From Candidatus Arsenophonus lipoptenae (GTDB lineage: Bacteria; Pseudomonadota; Gammaproteobacteria; Enterobacterales; Enterobacteriaceae): 64,000 nt of DNA. Position 1 is the first letter of the stretch; each line of letters opens with the position of its first letter. The position numbers were made by a program, and so were the translations under genes. A model generated the notes under the pieces. It did no database searches, was not told the DNA's origin, and saw nothing but the letters and a program-made list of their open reading frames with translations. The stretch spans positions 756,501-820,500 of the forward strand of contig NZ_CP013920.1 of assembly GCF_001534665.1 (NCBI RefSeq), written 5' to 3'. Positions 23,049 through 34,545 of the stretch are shown here, piece by piece.

Positions 23049-23660
23049 ATAAAACAAGTTTTTTTTAAAATAAATATTTTATATTAAGTATGTATTAATA
23101 ATTTTTCATATACTGACTATTTAAGTCAATAATTAATTTAAAAAAGTTTTTGTAAAAAATATTACGACAGTAAATAAAATTAATTCGTATTATAGTTAAA
23201 TTATAATTCTAAAATTATTATTTATAAAAATAATTTATATATCAATTATTATAAAATGCTCATTTAATTAAAAATTATATAAGTAATTGTTTATAACAAA
23301 AAATGCAGTTTATAACTAATATTTGTAAAATATTTAATATTTCTTAAATTTAATAAAATTAAATTTTATTCTAGTTAATAAAACATCCAGTTTATATTAT
23401 ATTAATTATATAAAAAATTAATTATATAAAAATTAATATTTTTTATGTATGATTATATATTAAATTAATTAAACTTTTAACATAAAACATCAAAAAAACA
23501 TCAGTGGGACAAATAAATTATCACTATTTAGAATTTTTTATAATTTTAAAAAATATTTGTCTAGTAACATAATTTTAGCCAGTTAATATTTTAATAAGAT
23601 TAAGAGAAATTTTTATAAAGCTATCTAAACTGGCTACCATAAATACATGAGGCATTTTAC
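23049..23660 (+). other. Spacer and long leader before deaD
   Basis: In E. coli nlpI lies between pnp and deaD. I see no trace of its TPR motifs here. The last 90 bases look like a kept deaD leader: a 9-bp inverted repeat (tagccagtt at 23576, aactggcta at 23628) and a gaggcattttac segment directly before the deaD ATG. The rest is unremarkable A+T-rich DNA. Confidence 0.5.
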
Positions 23661-25490
23661 ATGACCAATGAGACTGAAATCTCTTTTGCTGATTTAGGTT
23701 TATCAACACCAATTATTTCTGCATTAAATGATTTAGGTTATGAAAAACCATCTCCTATACAAAAACAATGCATTCCTTATTTATTAGATGGTGGTGATTT
23801 ATTAGGTATAGCACAAACTGGTAGCGGGAAAACAGCAGCATTTAGTTTACCATTGTTACATAACATAGATATGTTATTAAAATTCCCCCAACTATTAATA
23901 TTAGCTCCAACTCGTGAATTAGCAGTACAAGTTTCAGAAGCAATAATTGAATTTTCTAAATATATGAGCAATATAAAAGTAGTTGCACTTTATGGTGGTC
24001 AACGTTATGACTTGCAGTTACGTGCACTTAAAAACGGTCCACAAATTGTAGTAGGAACACCTGGTCGTTTATTAGATCATTTAAGACGAGGCACTTTAAA
24101 TCTTTTTTATTTACGTGGGTTAGTTATCGATGAAGCTGATGAAATGTTACGTATGGGATTTATTGAAGACGTTGAAAATATTATGAATAAAATTCCAAAT
24201 AAACATCAAACAGCATTATTTTCTGCTACAATGAGAACAGCTATTCGTCGTATTACTTATAAATTCATGAAATCACCTAAAGAAGTTAGCATAAAATCTA
24301 ATATTAAAACTAGACCAGATATTACCCAAAGATATTGGTTTGTTTATGGTATGCGTAAACATGAAGCATTAGTTCGTTTTTTAGAGGTGGAAGATTTTGA
24401 TGCAGCAATTATTTTTGTACGTACTAAAAATGCTACATTAGAAGTTTCTGCAGCACTTGAAAGTAGTGGTTATAATAGTTCAGCATTAAATGGTGATATG
24501 AACCAAACTTTACGTGAACAAACATTAGAACGTCTAAAAGATGGACGTCTTGACATATTAATAGCTACTGATATTGCAGCAAGAGGTCTGGACGTTGAAC
24601 GTATTAGTTTGGTTATTAACTATGATATACCTATGAATGCTGAATCTTATGTTCATAGAATTGGTCGTACTGGAAGAGCTGGAAGAGCTGGTCGTGCTCT
24701 CTTGTTCGTAGATCATCGTGAACGTAGGTTCTTACGTAATATTGAACGTACTATAAAGCAATCTATTCCTGAAATTTATTTGCCTAATTCTTCTGTTTTA
24801 AGTGAACGACGACAAGCTAAATTTACTGAAAATATTTTAAAGCAATTAAAAATAGGTAATTTAGAAAAATATCGTTTATTATTGAATAAATTCAGTAATG
24901 TTAATGGGTTAGATATAGAAACTTTAGCTTCAATTTTATTAAAAATGGCACAAGGTAATCGACCATTAATATTACCACCAGATCCAGTTAATAAAAATAA
25001 ATATCAAATTAGTAAGAAAAATGAAATTTCTCCTAATAAAGTTTTTTCTAAATGTAAAAAAAGAAAACGTGAAAGGCATACTACCCATGGTGATATGCAA
25101 TTATATCGTATTGAAGTTGGTCTTAATGATGGCGTTGAAGTTAGGCATATTGTTGGTGCAATTGCTAATGAAGCAGATATTAATAGTCGTTATATTGGTA
25201 ATATTGAGTTATTTGCTTATCATTCAACGATAGAATTATTAAAAGGTATACCAAATGAAATATTTAATCATTTAACACATACACGTATTTTAAATAAACC
25301 AATTAGAATGCAATTATTAAGTAAAAAAAATTTATTTGAACATAATAATAGTACATGCTACCGTAATTATAGTGAATTTCGCAAACGAGGACGTAGATTT
25401 AGTAATGAACATGAACGTGAACACTTCAGAAATCGTAATTCTGAACATCATAATTCTATTTTACGTCGTAAGATAAATTGTAATATTTAA
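23661..25490 (+). CDS. deaD: Cold-shock DEAD-box RNA helicase
   Basis: Unwinds RNA structures in ribosome assembly and mRNA decay, especially at low temperature. The product has 609 residues (629 in E. coli). The Q-motif region with SPIQKQ is followed by Walker A AQTGSGKT at 51-58, then DEAD, SAT and [14 protein letters not shown]. The C-terminal RNA-binding domain is preserved ([33 protein letters not shown]). The Arg/Gly-rich tail is replaced by an Arg/Asn/His-rich one with little glycine. The gene stands alone with a long leader. Confidence 0.97.
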   Translation: MTNETEISFADLGLSTPIISALNDLGYEKPSPIQKQCIPYLLDGGDLLGIAQTGSGKTAAFSLPLLHNIDMLLKFPQLLILAPTRELAVQVSEAIIEFSKYMSNIKVVALYGGQRYDLQLRALKNGPQIVVGTPGRLLDHLRRGTLNLFYLRGLVIDEADEMLRMGFIEDVENIMNKIPNKHQTALFSATMRTAIRRITYKFMKSPKEVSIKSNIKTRPDITQRYWFVYGMRKHEALVRFLEVEDFDAAIIFVRTKNATLEVSAALESSGYNSSALNGDMNQTLREQTLERLKDGRLDILIATDIAARGLDVERISLVINYDIPMNAESYVHRIGRTGRAGRAGRALLFVDHRERRFLRNIERTIKQSIPEIYLPNSSVLSERRQAKFTENILKQLKIGNLEKYRLLLNKFSNVNGLDIETLASILLKMAQGNRPLILPPDPVNKNKYQISKKNEISPNKVFSKCKKRKRERHTTHGDMQLYRIEVGLNDGVEVRHIVGAIANEADINSRYIGNIELFAYHSTIELLKGIPNEIFNHLTHTRILNKPIRMQLLSKKNLFEHNNSTCYRNYSEFRKRGRRFSNEHEREHFRNRNSEHHNSILRRKINCNI

Positions 25491-25918
25491 TATTAGGTAA
25501 AACTTAAAATTTTTCTAATAACAAAAAAATATTTAGTTGAATTTTAATTTTATCTTTATACCTTAAAATAGCATGTAAATATAAATATAATTTATAGTAC
25601 TAATATACTAAAAAAGTAATTTTTATCCTGTTGAATTAATTAATTTTAGAATTATAAAATTAATATTTTCTGAATATACATATTTTATAAAATTTTAAAT
25701 TTTAATTTTTTTTGAAAAAACTTTTATTTTTGCTAAATGGTCAAGTACTACTTATTTTTTATAATATTCTTATTATTTGAAATAATATACATAATTTTTA
25801 GAAAATATTTATAATTATAAGTTTGATTTATATGACATTTTATTATTTAAATATTAGAATTTGATATAATAATTTGGCATTCATTTTTAATCTATATAAA
25901 TTAATAATATGTGTTTAA
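25491..25918. other. Convergent gene-free spacer between deaD and pyrI
   Basis: About 430 bases between the ends of two convergent genes. No frame, tRNA or clear terminator hairpin is visible; the only runs are short A/T tracts. Confidence 0.5.
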
Positions 25919-26383
25919 CTACATATTATTAATTACCGCATTACGATTAAAGATTTGTTCACAATATTTACAAATTAAGATAACGTCATGATTTTGTTTT
26001 ATAATGTTAAAACTGCTAATAATAGGCTCATTATGACTAATGCAGTTGGTATTAGGACAAATTAGCACTTCATCAATTTGTTCTGGTATATTAATTGATA
26101 ATTTTTTTTCTACTTTATAATCTTTGATACAATTAATTGTAGCATTTGGAGCATATATTGCTAATTTATTTGCTTGTTCAGAAGTTAGAAAAGTATTTTC
26201 AATTTTAATTAAATCTTTTCTTCCTAATAAATTAGATGGTAAATTTAATCCTACTGTAATACGTTGATCAGTTTGTGTTAATTTAAATAATAAAAGCAAT
26301 TTAAAACCTATTTTAGCAGTTATATGATCTATAACGGTACCACATCTAATTGCTTCGACTTGTAATTTATGATTATTAGCCAT
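25919..26383 (-). CDS. pyrI: Aspartate carbamoyltransferase regulatory chain
   Basis: Regulatory subunit of ATCase: binds ATP, CTP and UTP and passes the signal to PyrB. The product has 154 residues (153 in E. coli). The zinc cysteines that hold it to the catalytic chain are all present: Cys109, Cys114, Cys138 and Cys141 (ICPNTNC and CKYC). The N-terminal nucleotide-binding domain ([15 protein letters not shown]) is kept. It follows pyrB after 12 bases. A kept regulatory chain means allosteric feedback on pyrimidine synthesis is probably still in use, which is less common in very small genomes. Confidence 0.96.
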   Translation of the reverse strand: MANNHKLQVEAIRCGTVIDHITAKIGFKLLLLFKLTQTDQRITVGLNLPSNLLGRKDLIKIENTFLTSEQANKLAIYAPNATINCIKDYKVEKKLSINIPEQIDEVLICPNTNCISHNEPIISSFNIIKQNHDVILICKYCEQIFNRNAVINNM

Positions 26384-26395
26384 ATTTTATATACC

Positions 26396-27331
26396 TTATA
26401 AATTAATATTTTTTTTTAAAATCATAGCTAAAATAGCTTGTCTTGCATAAATACCATTGCCAGCTTGTTGAAAATAATAAGCATGTGATGTGTGATCAAC
26501 ATCAGTAGTGATTTCATCAATACGGGGTAAAGGATGTAAAACTTTCATAGTTGGCTTAGCGTTAATTAATTCGTTAGTAGTTAAAATAAATTTATCTTTA
26601 ATATTAGCATATTCTGAAGGATCTAGGCGTTCTTTTTGTACTCTTGTGATATAGAGAATATCTAATTTTTGTAAAACTGATCCTATATTATTATGTAAAC
26701 TATAGATAATCCTTTTTTCTCTTAGTAGCTGTAAAAAATTGAATGGCATAGCCAAATCTTTTGGGGAAATAAAATAAAAAGTATTATTATCAAATTTTGA
26801 TAATGCTTGAGTTAATGAATGAACAGTTCGCCCATATTTTAAGTCACCAATCATTGCTATATGTAAATTATTTAAACTACCTTGAGTTTCTTGAATGGTA
26901 AGCAAATCAAGAAGGGTTTGTGTAGGGTGTTGATTCGCTCCATCACCAGCGTTAATTACAGGAATATTTCCTGAAAAATTAGCTGCTAAACGAGATGCTC
27001 CTTCTTGTGGATTACGGATTATAATAGCGTCAACATATTGACTAATAACCGATATTGTATCGGCCAAAGTTTCACCTTTTTTACCTAAAGATGTATGATT
27101 TCTATCAGAAAACCCTACTACAGAAGCACCTAAGCGATATATTGCTGTTTCAAAAGAAAGCCGTGTTCGTGTAGAAGCTTCAAAAAAACAACTAGCAATT
27201 ACTTTATTTTTTAAGAGATTTGGTTGAGGCTTTTTTTTTAGTGATGTAGCAACTTTAAGTATACTAATTATATCTTTACGGTTTAAATCATTAATTGAGA
27301 TTATGTCTTTAAGATATAAAGGATTAACCAT
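26396..27331 (-). CDS. pyrB: Aspartate carbamoyltransferase catalytic chain
   Basis: Makes carbamoyl-aspartate from carbamoyl phosphate and aspartate, the committed step of UMP synthesis. The product has 311 residues, the E. coli length. The carbamoyl-phosphate motif STRTR is at 53-57. The mobile loop has Ser81, Lys84 and Lys85 ([11 protein letters not shown]), and HPTQ and HPLPR are present. Upstream, a gaagga ribosome site is preceded by a leader with an attenuator-like hairpin. With pyrI it forms the standard pyrBI operon. Confidence 0.97.
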   Translation of the reverse strand: MVNPLYLKDIISINDLNRKDIISILKVATSLKKKPQPNLLKNKVIASCFFEASTRTRLSFETAIYRLGASVVGFSDRNHTSLGKKGETLADTISVISQYVDAIIIRNPQEGASRLAANFSGNIPVINAGDGANQHPTQTLLDLLTIQETQGSLNNLHIAMIGDLKYGRTVHSLTQALSKFDNNTFYFISPKDLAMPFNFLQLLREKRIIYSLHNNIGSVLQKLDILYITRVQKERLDPSEYANIKDKFILTTNELINAKPTMKVLHPLPRIDEITTDVDHTSHAYYFQQAGNGIYARQAILAMILKKNINL

Positions 27332-27373
27332 ATTATTATTTTCCTTCTTATGTCATACATAAAGATGTAGACT

Positions 27374-27407
27374 TTAAAAAAAATAATTAGTTATTAACTA
27401 ATTATTT
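27374..27407 (-). promoter_or_regulatory. Attenuator-like hairpin upstream of pyrB
   Basis: Read on the minus strand, the near-perfect stem aaataattagtta/taactaattattt (27381-27407) is followed immediately by eight T residues. This is the form of an intrinsic terminator, and it ends 43 bases before the pyrB ATG. Further upstream is a 7-bp hairpin followed by five T (27511-27528). A 13-codon frame MLDNKFIKIIITY lies at 27475-27434 behind aagaaaac. E. coli pyrBI is controlled by UTP-sensitive attenuation with a leader peptide, a pause site and a terminator in this order. The match is in layout, not in sequence. Confidence 0.45.
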
Positions 27408-27551
27408 ATATTTTTGATAAAAAATATTTAAGATTAATATGTTATGATAATTTTTATAAATTTATTATCCAACATGTTTTCTTAATTTTATATTAGTTTT
27501 TTATGGAAAAATCTTATCGTTATAAGATAAAAATCAATTTTTTAATAAATT

Positions 27552-27596
27552 AATAATAAAACTTAATATTATCATATAATATTAAGTTTTATTATT
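27552..27596. repeat. Perfect 20-bp inverted repeat
   Basis: Bases 27552-27571 are exactly reverse-complementary to 27577-27596, with loop tcata. The arms are almost pure A/T with one C and one G. It lies 220 bases before pyrB. No T-run follows directly on either strand. The length is hard to explain by chance even at this composition, so an RNA end or stabilising structure after valS, or part of the pyrBI leader, is possible. Confidence 0.55.
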
Positions 27597-28013
27597 CAAT
27601 AAATACATTATATCAATAAAATGATATTTTTTTATAAGTTAAATTTTTAATAAATTTTCCTAATTATTTAAATTAATTATATTTATATGATAATAAACTG
27701 CAGATTCTTATTAAAAATAAAATAAAAAATTATTCATAAATATGAATATTAATTTATTTATATCTTGGCATAATAAAAAATGTAATTAATATTTTTGTAA
27801 ATAAAATTAGTGTTATTTATATTAATTGGCTTATTTGAAGATTATTTGAATATTTTTATTTTTAATATCTTTTAATTAAATTTAATAAGAGATAATTTGA
27901 TTTTTTTAAAGTATTTAATATATTTATTTCTGTATATTATTTTTTTTGTAATAAAAATTTTTACAAATTTATTATAGAGTCATATATAAAATAATTTATT
28001 ACTAGTAATAGTA

Positions 28014-28055
28014 CAAATAACTAATAAATTATTAAAATACTTTATTAGTTATTTG
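28014..28055 (-). terminator. 15-bp hairpin downstream of valS, possible RNA end
   Basis: The arms caaataactaataaa (28014-28028) and tttattagttatttg (28041-28055) are perfectly complementary with a 12-base loop. It is the first strong structure after the valS stop, about 170 bases downstream. The trailing T-run is poor, so it may be a transcript 3' end stabiliser rather than an intrinsic terminator. Confidence 0.35.
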
Positions 28056-28222
28056 ATATAAAATAGTCATAATTTATGCTAAGATTAAGATATAAATATA
28101 CACTATAATTACATATACGAATTAATACTTTTGATTTGTCTTTTTTATTAATTAAAGTTAAGTATAAATCTATAAACTTTATAAATAATTATTTTTTGAC
28201 ATAAAATAGTGTTTCGTTAAAT

Positions 28223-31126
28223 TTATTTTAGTATATTTGATTTTTGATTAATAAGTTGTTGCTTTATTTTTAAACAGTTATTAAGTCGACTACGTTCTTT
28301 TTCTACAATAGAAAAAGGCGCCTGTTTAATAAAGTTATCATTAGATAGAATTCTTTCAATAGAAGATATTTTTTTAGTCAATTGTTTTAATTCTTTATCT
28401 ATTCGTGATAATTCGATTTTTTTATCTATTAGATTTATTATTGGAATGAATATTTCAATATCTTCTTCTATCCTTTTAGATATAGCAAGTGGTCTTGGTT
28501 GTATTTTATTTAAAATAATAATAGATTTAAGGCTAGTCATTGATTTAATAAAATGTATATTTTTTATTACACTTTGTTTAGCAGTATTATTAGTACCATT
28601 GAACATCATATAGAGTGATATATTAGATGAAATATTCATTTCTACCTTAATATGACGTATAGCGATAATAATTTTTTTTATCAATTCTAAATCAGATCTT
28701 GCTGTTTCGTTAATTTTAGTTGTTTCAAAAATTGGAAATGGTTGTAACATTATAGAATTTTGATGTATTCCTTTTATTATTTTTATATGTTGCCAAATAG
28801 TTTCAGTAATAAATGGAATAATAGGATGTGCTAATCGTAATAAACTTTCTAGTATTTCAACTAAAGTATAACGAGCTGCCCGAATATTTATTTCATTACC
28901 TTTTAAAATAATTATTTTTGATAATTCTAAATACCAATCACAAAATTGATTCCAAGTAAATTTATATAAAATATTTGCAGCAATATCAAAACGATAAGAA
29001 TCTAATGCTTCGCGATATAGTTTTATAGTTTGATTAAATTCAGCTATGATCCATTGATCTGCTAATGAAAAAGTCATTTTTCCACCATCTTGCCCACAAT
29101 CATAACCTATAGTATTAATTAGTACATAACGACTTGCATTCCACAGTTTATTACAAAAATTATGGTAACCAGTAAGTCGTCTTATATCCCAATTAATATT
29201 CTGCCCTGTGGATGCTAATGTTGCAAGAGTAAAACGTAAAGCGTCAGCACCATGTGCTTTAATGCCATATGGATACTCCTTGCGAGTGCATTGAGCAATT
29301 TTTTTGGCTAATTGTGGTTGCATCATATTACTAGTACGTTTTATTAATAAATCTTCTAAAGAGATGCCATCAATTATATCTAGTGGATCAATAACATTAC
29401 CTTTTGATTTTGACATTTTTTTTCCTTCTTCATCTCGAATTAAACCTGTCATGTAAACTATTTTAAAAGGTACTTGTCCTTTACCATTTTCATCTTTTAT
29501 GAAATACATTGTTAACATAATCATACGAGCAATCCAGAAAAAAATAATATCAAAACCACTCACTAATACATCAGTTGGATGAAATTTCTTCAGTATTTCT
29601 TTGCTTTCTTCTTCTGGCCAACCTAATGTTGAAAATGTCCATAAACTAGAAGAAAACCAAGTATCTAATACATCTTCATCTTGTTGTAACTTGGTATCTA
29701 AATTTAAATTATTTTTCTTACGAATTTCTTCTTCATTATGGCCTACATATATATTTCCTATTTCATCATACCAAGCTGGTATCCTATGCCCCCACCATAA
29801 TTGACGTGAAATACACCAATCTTTTATATTATTCATCCAGGAAAAGTATATATTTTCATATTGTTTAGGTAGAAATTTAATCCTACCTTCTTTTACAGCT
29901 GTAATTGCTTGTCTTGTTAATGGTATAGTACGAATATACCATTGATTAGTGAGCATTGGTTCAATAACAACACCACCACGATCACTATAAGGAATATTTA
30001 GGTTATGCGATTTTACTTTGATTAATAAACCTGATTTTTCTAATTCTTTAACTATAACTTTACGGGCAGCAAAACGTTCTAATCCTCGATAAGATACAGG
30101 AATTTCAATTTTTTGAATAATACAATTAGTTTCAGTTATATAAAATATTTCAGCTTGATCTAGAACATGTCCATTAAAATTAAAAATATTTATCATAGGT
30201 AAATGATGACGTTTACCTATTTCATAATCATTAAAATCATGTGCTGGAGTAATTTTTACACACCCAGTATTTTGATGCATATCAGTTTCTTTATCACCAA
30301 TAATAGGAATTATACGATTAACTAATGGAATTAAAACATGTTTACCAATTAAATTATTATAACGTGAATCAGATGGATTAACTGCTATAGCTGTATCTCC
30401 GAGTATTGTTTCTGGTCTAGTAGTAGCGATAATTAAATAATTTTTTCCTTCTACGGTTTTTATTCCTTCAGCAAGTGAATATCGCAAATACCACATAAAT
30501 CCATTTATTTCTTTATTTTCAACTTCTAAATCAGAAATAGCAGTATGAAGTTTAGGATCCCAATTGACTAATCGTTTACCTCGATAAATAAGATTATTTT
30601 GATATAGTAAAATAAATGCTTCTTTTACTGCTTTAGAAAATCCATCATCCATAGTAAATCGTTCACGGTTCCAATCAACAGAACCACCTAATCGTCTCAT
30701 TTGATAAGAAATATTATTACCTAACTCTTTTTTCCATTGCCATATTTTTTCAATAAAAGCTTTTCTACCATAATCATGTCGAGTTTTATTTTCTTCAGCA
30801 GCAATTTTATGTTCAACTATCATTTGGGTAGCAATTCCTGCATGGTCTATACCACTTTGTAAAAGAGTATTTTTCCCTTGCATGCGTTGATATCTAATTA
30901 TTATATCTATAATAGTTTGTTGAAAAGCATGCCCCATATGTAAATTTCCTGTTATATTTGGAGGTGGGATGACAATACAAAAATTGTCTTTATTATTATG
31001 AATATATGTTCTAAAAACCTCGTTTTCTTCCCAATATAAATATATTGATTTTTCTATTTCAGATGGTTGATAGATTTTATCTAGTAATATTTTAGAATGA
31101 GATCGATTTGTAAAAATTTTTTTCAT
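28223..31126 (-). CDS. valS: Valyl-tRNA synthetase
   Basis: Charges tRNA-Val and edits misactivated threonine. The product has 967 residues (951 in E. coli). The class I signatures are [13 protein letters not shown] (HIGH type) and KKMSKSKGN (KMSKS). The editing domain includes [12 protein letters not shown]. The C-terminal coiled-coil arm ends with lysine-rich heptads. The N-terminus carries about 16 extra residues before the conserved YQPSEIE segment. No internal ATG fits, so the extension seems real. It follows holC by 9 bases in the order pepA-holC-valS. Confidence 0.97.
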   Translation of the reverse strand: MKKIFTNRSHSKILLDKIYQPSEIEKSIYLYWEENEVFRTYIHNNKDNFCIVIPPPNITGNLHMGHAFQQTIIDIIIRYQRMQGKNTLLQSGIDHAGIATQMIVEHKIAAEENKTRHDYGRKAFIEKIWQWKKELGNNISYQMRRLGGSVDWNRERFTMDDGFSKAVKEAFILLYQNNLIYRGKRLVNWDPKLHTAISDLEVENKEINGFMWYLRYSLAEGIKTVEGKNYLIIATTRPETILGDTAIAVNPSDSRYNNLIGKHVLIPLVNRIIPIIGDKETDMHQNTGCVKITPAHDFNDYEIGKRHHLPMINIFNFNGHVLDQAEIFYITETNCIIQKIEIPVSYRGLERFAARKVIVKELEKSGLLIKVKSHNLNIPYSDRGGVVIEPMLTNQWYIRTIPLTRQAITAVKEGRIKFLPKQYENIYFSWMNNIKDWCISRQLWWGHRIPAWYDEIGNIYVGHNEEEIRKKNNLNLDTKLQQDEDVLDTWFSSSLWTFSTLGWPEEESKEILKKFHPTDVLVSGFDIIFFWIARMIMLTMYFIKDENGKGQVPFKIVYMTGLIRDEEGKKMSKSKGNVIDPLDIIDGISLEDLLIKRTSNMMQPQLAKKIAQCTRKEYPYGIKAHGADALRFTLATLASTGQNINWDIRRLTGYHNFCNKLWNASRYVLINTIGYDCGQDGGKMTFSLADQWIIAEFNQTIKLYREALDSYRFDIAANILYKFTWNQFCDWYLELSKIIILKGNEINIRAARYTLVEILESLLRLAHPIIPFITETIWQHIKIIKGIHQNSIMLQPFPIFETTKINETARSDLELIKKIIIAIRHIKVEMNISSNISLYMMFNGTNNTAKQSVIKNIHFIKSMTSLKSIIILNKIQPRPLAISKRIEEDIEIFIPIINLIDKKIELSRIDKELKQLTKKISSIERILSNDNFIKQAPFSIVEKERSRLNNCLKIKQQLINQKSNILK

Positions 31127-31135
31127 TTTTATTTT

Positions 31136-31597
31136 TTAATTATCTATGGACTTTACTGGTTGTTTTGCTATAATTAAATCATATCCCATATTGCGATATA
31201 TTTTATATCTTTCACGAGCTAATTGCTTTAAATGTTCATCAATAGGTACAAAATCTAAAATTTCATTGAACACTGTAGAAAATTGTATGAAAGTAGATTG
31301 TAAGTTTATTAATATATCTCTCATATGATTACTGCTTTTTGTTGGCCAACATAATTCAATGGGTGCTCCATATATAGGTCCTTCTCCAGTTAAATTATGC
31401 GGAATAAATTGATCAGGGTTTATTTCCCAAAGCATTTTATCTAATTTTTCAGCCTGTGATTTATTTTCACAAGCAATTAAAATACGTTTATTTATTCGCC
31501 ATAATTTACATGCTAGTTGACACGCTAATAACTCATGAATTTCTAATTTTTTTTGTAGAGATAAATTAGATATTAAATAAAAAGTTACTTTTTTCAT
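31136..31597 (-). CDS. holC: DNA polymerase III chi subunit
   Basis: Chi links the clamp loader to single-stranded-DNA-binding protein. The product has 153 residues (147 in E. coli). Recognisable segments are KRILIACENKSQAEKLD, FIPHNLTGEG, APIELCWP and LKQLARERYK. The C-terminal end adds a few Lys/Ser residues. It lies between pepA and valS, as in E. coli. Its partner psi (holD) is not in the window. Confidence 0.95.
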   Translation of the reverse strand: MKKVTFYLISNLSLQKKLEIHELLACQLACKLWRINKRILIACENKSQAEKLDKMLWEINPDQFIPHNLTGEGPIYGAPIELCWPTKSSNHMRDILINLQSTFIQFSTVFNEILDFVPIDEHLKQLARERYKIYRNMGYDLIIAKQPVKSIDN

Positions 31598-31626
31598 TTA
31601 TTTTTATTAATCCATAAGTATTATCA

Positions 31627-33141
31627 TTATTCGTTTGTTCTAGTTATATAGATTCGATTTAATAAAAATTGAGCAAGTAATGTAACTGGTCTTCCTGTTG
31701 CTCCTTTTTTTTTACCAGATTCCCAAGCTGTTCCTGCAATATCTAAATGACACCAGTGATATTTATTTGCAAATTTTTCTAAAAAACAGCCAGCAGTAAT
31801 TGCACCACCATAGTTCCCTCCTATATTAGCAAGATCAGCAACTTTTGATTCTAACTGTTCATAAAACTCTTCAGAGAGAGGCAGCCTCCATGCTTTATCA
31901 CCGGATTGGTTTCCTGCATTTAATAATTCATTTGCTAAAGAATCATGATTTGACATTAATCCATTATAATGGTTACCAAGAGCAATCATACATGCACCAG
32001 TTAAAGTTGCAACATCAATTACCACTTCAGGATTAAACCGTTCTATATAGGTTAATGTATCACAAATAACTAATCTTCCTTCTGCATCTGTATTCAATAC
32101 TTCTACAGTTTTCCCTGACATAGTAGTTAAAATATCTCCGGGACGATAAGCTTTACTGCTGGGCATATTTTCACAACCAGCTAATACAGCAATTATATTA
32201 ATAGGTAATTTTAGTTCAATAATAAAACGCATTATACCATAAGCAGTTGCAGCACCACACATATCGTATTTCATTTCATCCATATTATTGGACGATTTAA
32301 TAGATATCCCTCCAGAATCAAAAGTTAATCCTTTACCTATTATTACAATTGGTTTTTCATTTAAGTTTTTACTTCCTTTATATTCTATAATAGACATCAA
32401 TGATTCATTTTTTGATCCTTGACCAACAGCTAAATAGGCATTCATGCCGTAATCCTTCATTTGTTTTTCTCCTATTACTGTGGTCGTAATATTTTTAAAA
32501 TTATCTGCTAATTGACATGCTTTTGAAGCTAAATAAGCAGGATTACAAATATTTGGTGGTAAATTAGCTAAATCTTTTGCTGATTTAATACCTATTGATA
32601 TAGCCATGCCGTGTTGAATAGCAAGTTCTCCATTTTTTAAATCATGACATGTTGAAATATTAAAAATTATTTTATGTAATCTTTTTCGTGTTTCATTTTT
32701 ATTACTTTTGAATTTATCAAACACATATAGTGTGTCCATTACAGTTTCTACTGCTTGTCTAATTTTCCAATAATTATTACGGTTTTTCACATATAAATCA
32801 GTTAAAAAATATATTGCATTTACTGCACCAGTTTTATTTAATGTATTAATTGTTTTTTTAATAATTTGTTTATATTGACGATCATTTAGTTCAAGTTCTT
32901 TTTTACCACATCCAACTAATAGAATACGCTCTGATAATATTTTAGGGACATTATAAAGTAATAATGTTTGTCCTATTTTGCCTTCTAATTCTCCAGAACG
33001 TAATAGGTTACTAATATAACCTTCACTAATAAAATCTAGTTTTTCAGCTATAGTCGATAATTTATTAAATTCAAATACACCAATAACAATACAAGAATTG
33101 TGCTCTGTTAACAAAATATTATTTTGTATATTAAATTCCAT
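31627..33141 (-). CDS. pepA: Leucyl aminopeptidase PepA
   Basis: Two-metal M17 aminopeptidase; in E. coli it is also a DNA-binding accessory factor for Xer recombination and carAB control. The product has 504 residues (503 in E. coli). The family signature NTDAEGRL, the metal ligands in [14 protein letters not shown], and MKYDMCGA are intact. The N-terminal domain is well conserved. It is the first gene of pepA-holC-valS and is divergent from lptF across 306 bases. Confidence 0.97.
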   Translation of the reverse strand: MEFNIQNNILLTEHNSCIVIGVFEFNKLSTIAEKLDFISEGYISNLLRSGELEGKIGQTLLLYNVPKILSERILLVGCGKKELELNDRQYKQIIKKTINTLNKTGAVNAIYFLTDLYVKNRNNYWKIRQAVETVMDTLYVFDKFKSNKNETRKRLHKIIFNISTCHDLKNGELAIQHGMAISIGIKSAKDLANLPPNICNPAYLASKACQLADNFKNITTTVIGEKQMKDYGMNAYLAVGQGSKNESLMSIIEYKGSKNLNEKPIVIIGKGLTFDSGGISIKSSNNMDEMKYDMCGAATAYGIMRFIIELKLPINIIAVLAGCENMPSSKAYRPGDILTTMSGKTVEVLNTDAEGRLVICDTLTYIERFNPEVVIDVATLTGACMIALGNHYNGLMSNHDSLANELLNAGNQSGDKAWRLPLSEEFYEQLESKVADLANIGGNYGGAITAGCFLEKFANKYHWCHLDIAGTAWESGKKKGATGRPVTLLAQFLLNRIYITRTNE

Positions 33142-33447
33142 TTATTCTCCTATTTTATAAATGTAGATTAATTTTATGATTAAAATTTATAAAATTATAT
33201 ATTTATTTGACAAAATATACTTTAATTTTAAATTAATTTATTTTTTAATATTTAAAACATAAAATTAGTAAAAAATGTATTTTTTGTTTTTTATTTTAAA
33301 TATTTAAATTTTTATCATTAATAATGATATATTTCCATTATTAATGATAAAATCATATAGAATTATAAAACATAAAACATATTATAATAGTATATATTAT
33401 AAGATCTATTTTAATATAAAAACAATTTATTAATTGGTATAATTAGT
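33142..33447. promoter_or_regulatory. Divergent control region between pepA and lptF
   Basis: 306 bases between divergent transcription units, so both promoters should lie here. The ribosome site of pepA (ggagaa) is at the left edge. A perfect 17-bp inverted repeat occupies 33310-33352. Many A/T hexamers resemble -10 boxes, so I do not pick a promoter. No gene is present. Confidence 0.45.
33310..33352. repeat. Perfect 17-bp inverted repeat in the pepA-lptF region
   Basis: Bases 33310-33326 (ttttatcattaataatg) are exactly reverse-complementary to 33336-33352, with the 9-base loop atatatttc. It ends 95 bases before the lptF start. Being between divergent genes, it cannot be a normal terminator for either. 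An operator, a leader hairpin for lptF, or a relic terminator of a deleted gene are possible. Confidence 0.55.
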
Positions 33448-34545
33448 ATGATTATAATTAGATCTTTAGTTAAAGAAACACTAAAAAGTCAGATTTCAAT
33501 ACTTTTTATTCTTATTTTAATTTTTTTTAGTCAAAAAACTATCAATATATTAAGTTCAGCTGTTCAAGGAAATATCCCTTCTGATTTAATTTTTGTTCTT
33601 TTGGGGTATGGTATTCCTCAAATGGCACAATTAATTTTGCCATTAAGTTTATTTTTTGGATTATTAATGACTTATAGTAAACTTTATATTAATAGTGAAA
33701 TTACTGTTATGCATGCATGTGGTTTTGGCAAGAAAATATTAGTTATATCTGCTTTAATTTTAGTGCTATTCACAACTTTTATTGCTACATTAAATGTAGC
33801 ATTGTTATTGCCTTTATCAGAAAAGTATCAAGAGCAAGCTTTAGCTAATGCTAAAGCTAATCCTAGCTTAGCTAATATAGTTGAGGGTCAATTTAAAACA
33901 TCTAAAAATCAAAATTTTGTACTTTATATTAATGAAGTAAATAGTAAAAAATTTAACGATATCTTTATCGCAAAATTACGTAAGGATAATCATCAATATC
34001 CTTCTGTAATTATTGCAAAAAGTGGTCATATTCATGAGGATATTGATGGTAATCAAATTATTATATTGGATAAAGGAATACATTATGAAGGTAGAGCACT
34101 GCTAAATAATTTTCGTATAACTAATTTTAAAGATTATCAATCTATAATAGATCACAAAGAAACTACAGTTATAAGTAATAAAATTGAACAGAAAAATATG
34201 TTTCAATTATGGCATTCTACAGATATTGCATCAAAAATTGAGTTTCACTGGCGTTTAACATTAGTATTATCTGTATTGATTATGGCATTAATAGCTGTTC
34301 CTTTAAGTAAAGTAAATCCAAGGCAAGGACGAGTATTAAGTATTTTACCAGCTATGTTACTTTATTTATTTTTCTTTTTATTGCAAAGTACTCTGCACTC
34401 TAATGCAAAAAAAGGTGTAATTGATCCTATAATTACGATATGGTTAGTCAACGTGGCTTTTTTATTATTATCAATTATATTAAATATTTGGGATATTATT
34501 TTTATTCGTAAATTACGATTTTTATTATATAGGATACTGTCTTAA
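33448..34545 (+). CDS. lptF: LPS export permease LptF
   Basis: Membrane subunit of the LptB2FG transporter that extracts LPS from the inner membrane. The product has 365 residues (366 in E. coli). Membrane segments are grouped near residues 15-120 and 270-360, around a periplasmic beta domain. It opens IIIRSLVKETLKSQ, and NPRQGRVLSILPAML is near the end. The stop and the lptG start share one base. It is one of the genes showing that an LPS layer is still made. Confidence 0.96.
   Translation: MIIIRSLVKETLKSQISILFILILIFFSQKTINILSSAVQGNIPSDLIFVLLGYGIPQMAQLILPLSLFFGLLMTYSKLYINSEITVMHACGFGKKILVISALILVLFTTFIATLNVALLLPLSEKYQEQALANAKANPSLANIVEGQFKTSKNQNFVLYINEVNSKKFNDIFIAKLRKDNHQYPSVIIAKSGHIHEDIDGNQIIILDKGIHYEGRALLNNFRITNFKDYQSIIDHKETTVISNKIEQKNMFQLWHSTDIASKIEFHWRLTLVLSVLIMALIAVPLSKVNPRQGRVLSILPAMLLYLFFFLLQSTLHSNAKKGVIDPIITIWLVNVAFLLLSIILNIWDIIFIRKLRFLLYRILS

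Larger units (their letters stand above)
27332..28222. other. Long spacer between valS end and pyrB start
   Basis: About 890 bases with no readable gene. It holds the pyrB leader hairpins near 27374-27528, a 20-bp inverted repeat at 27552-27596 and a 15-bp inverted repeat at 28014-28055. In E. coli argI, rraB and others lie between pyrBI and valS, and none could be recognised here. Confidence 0.55.
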
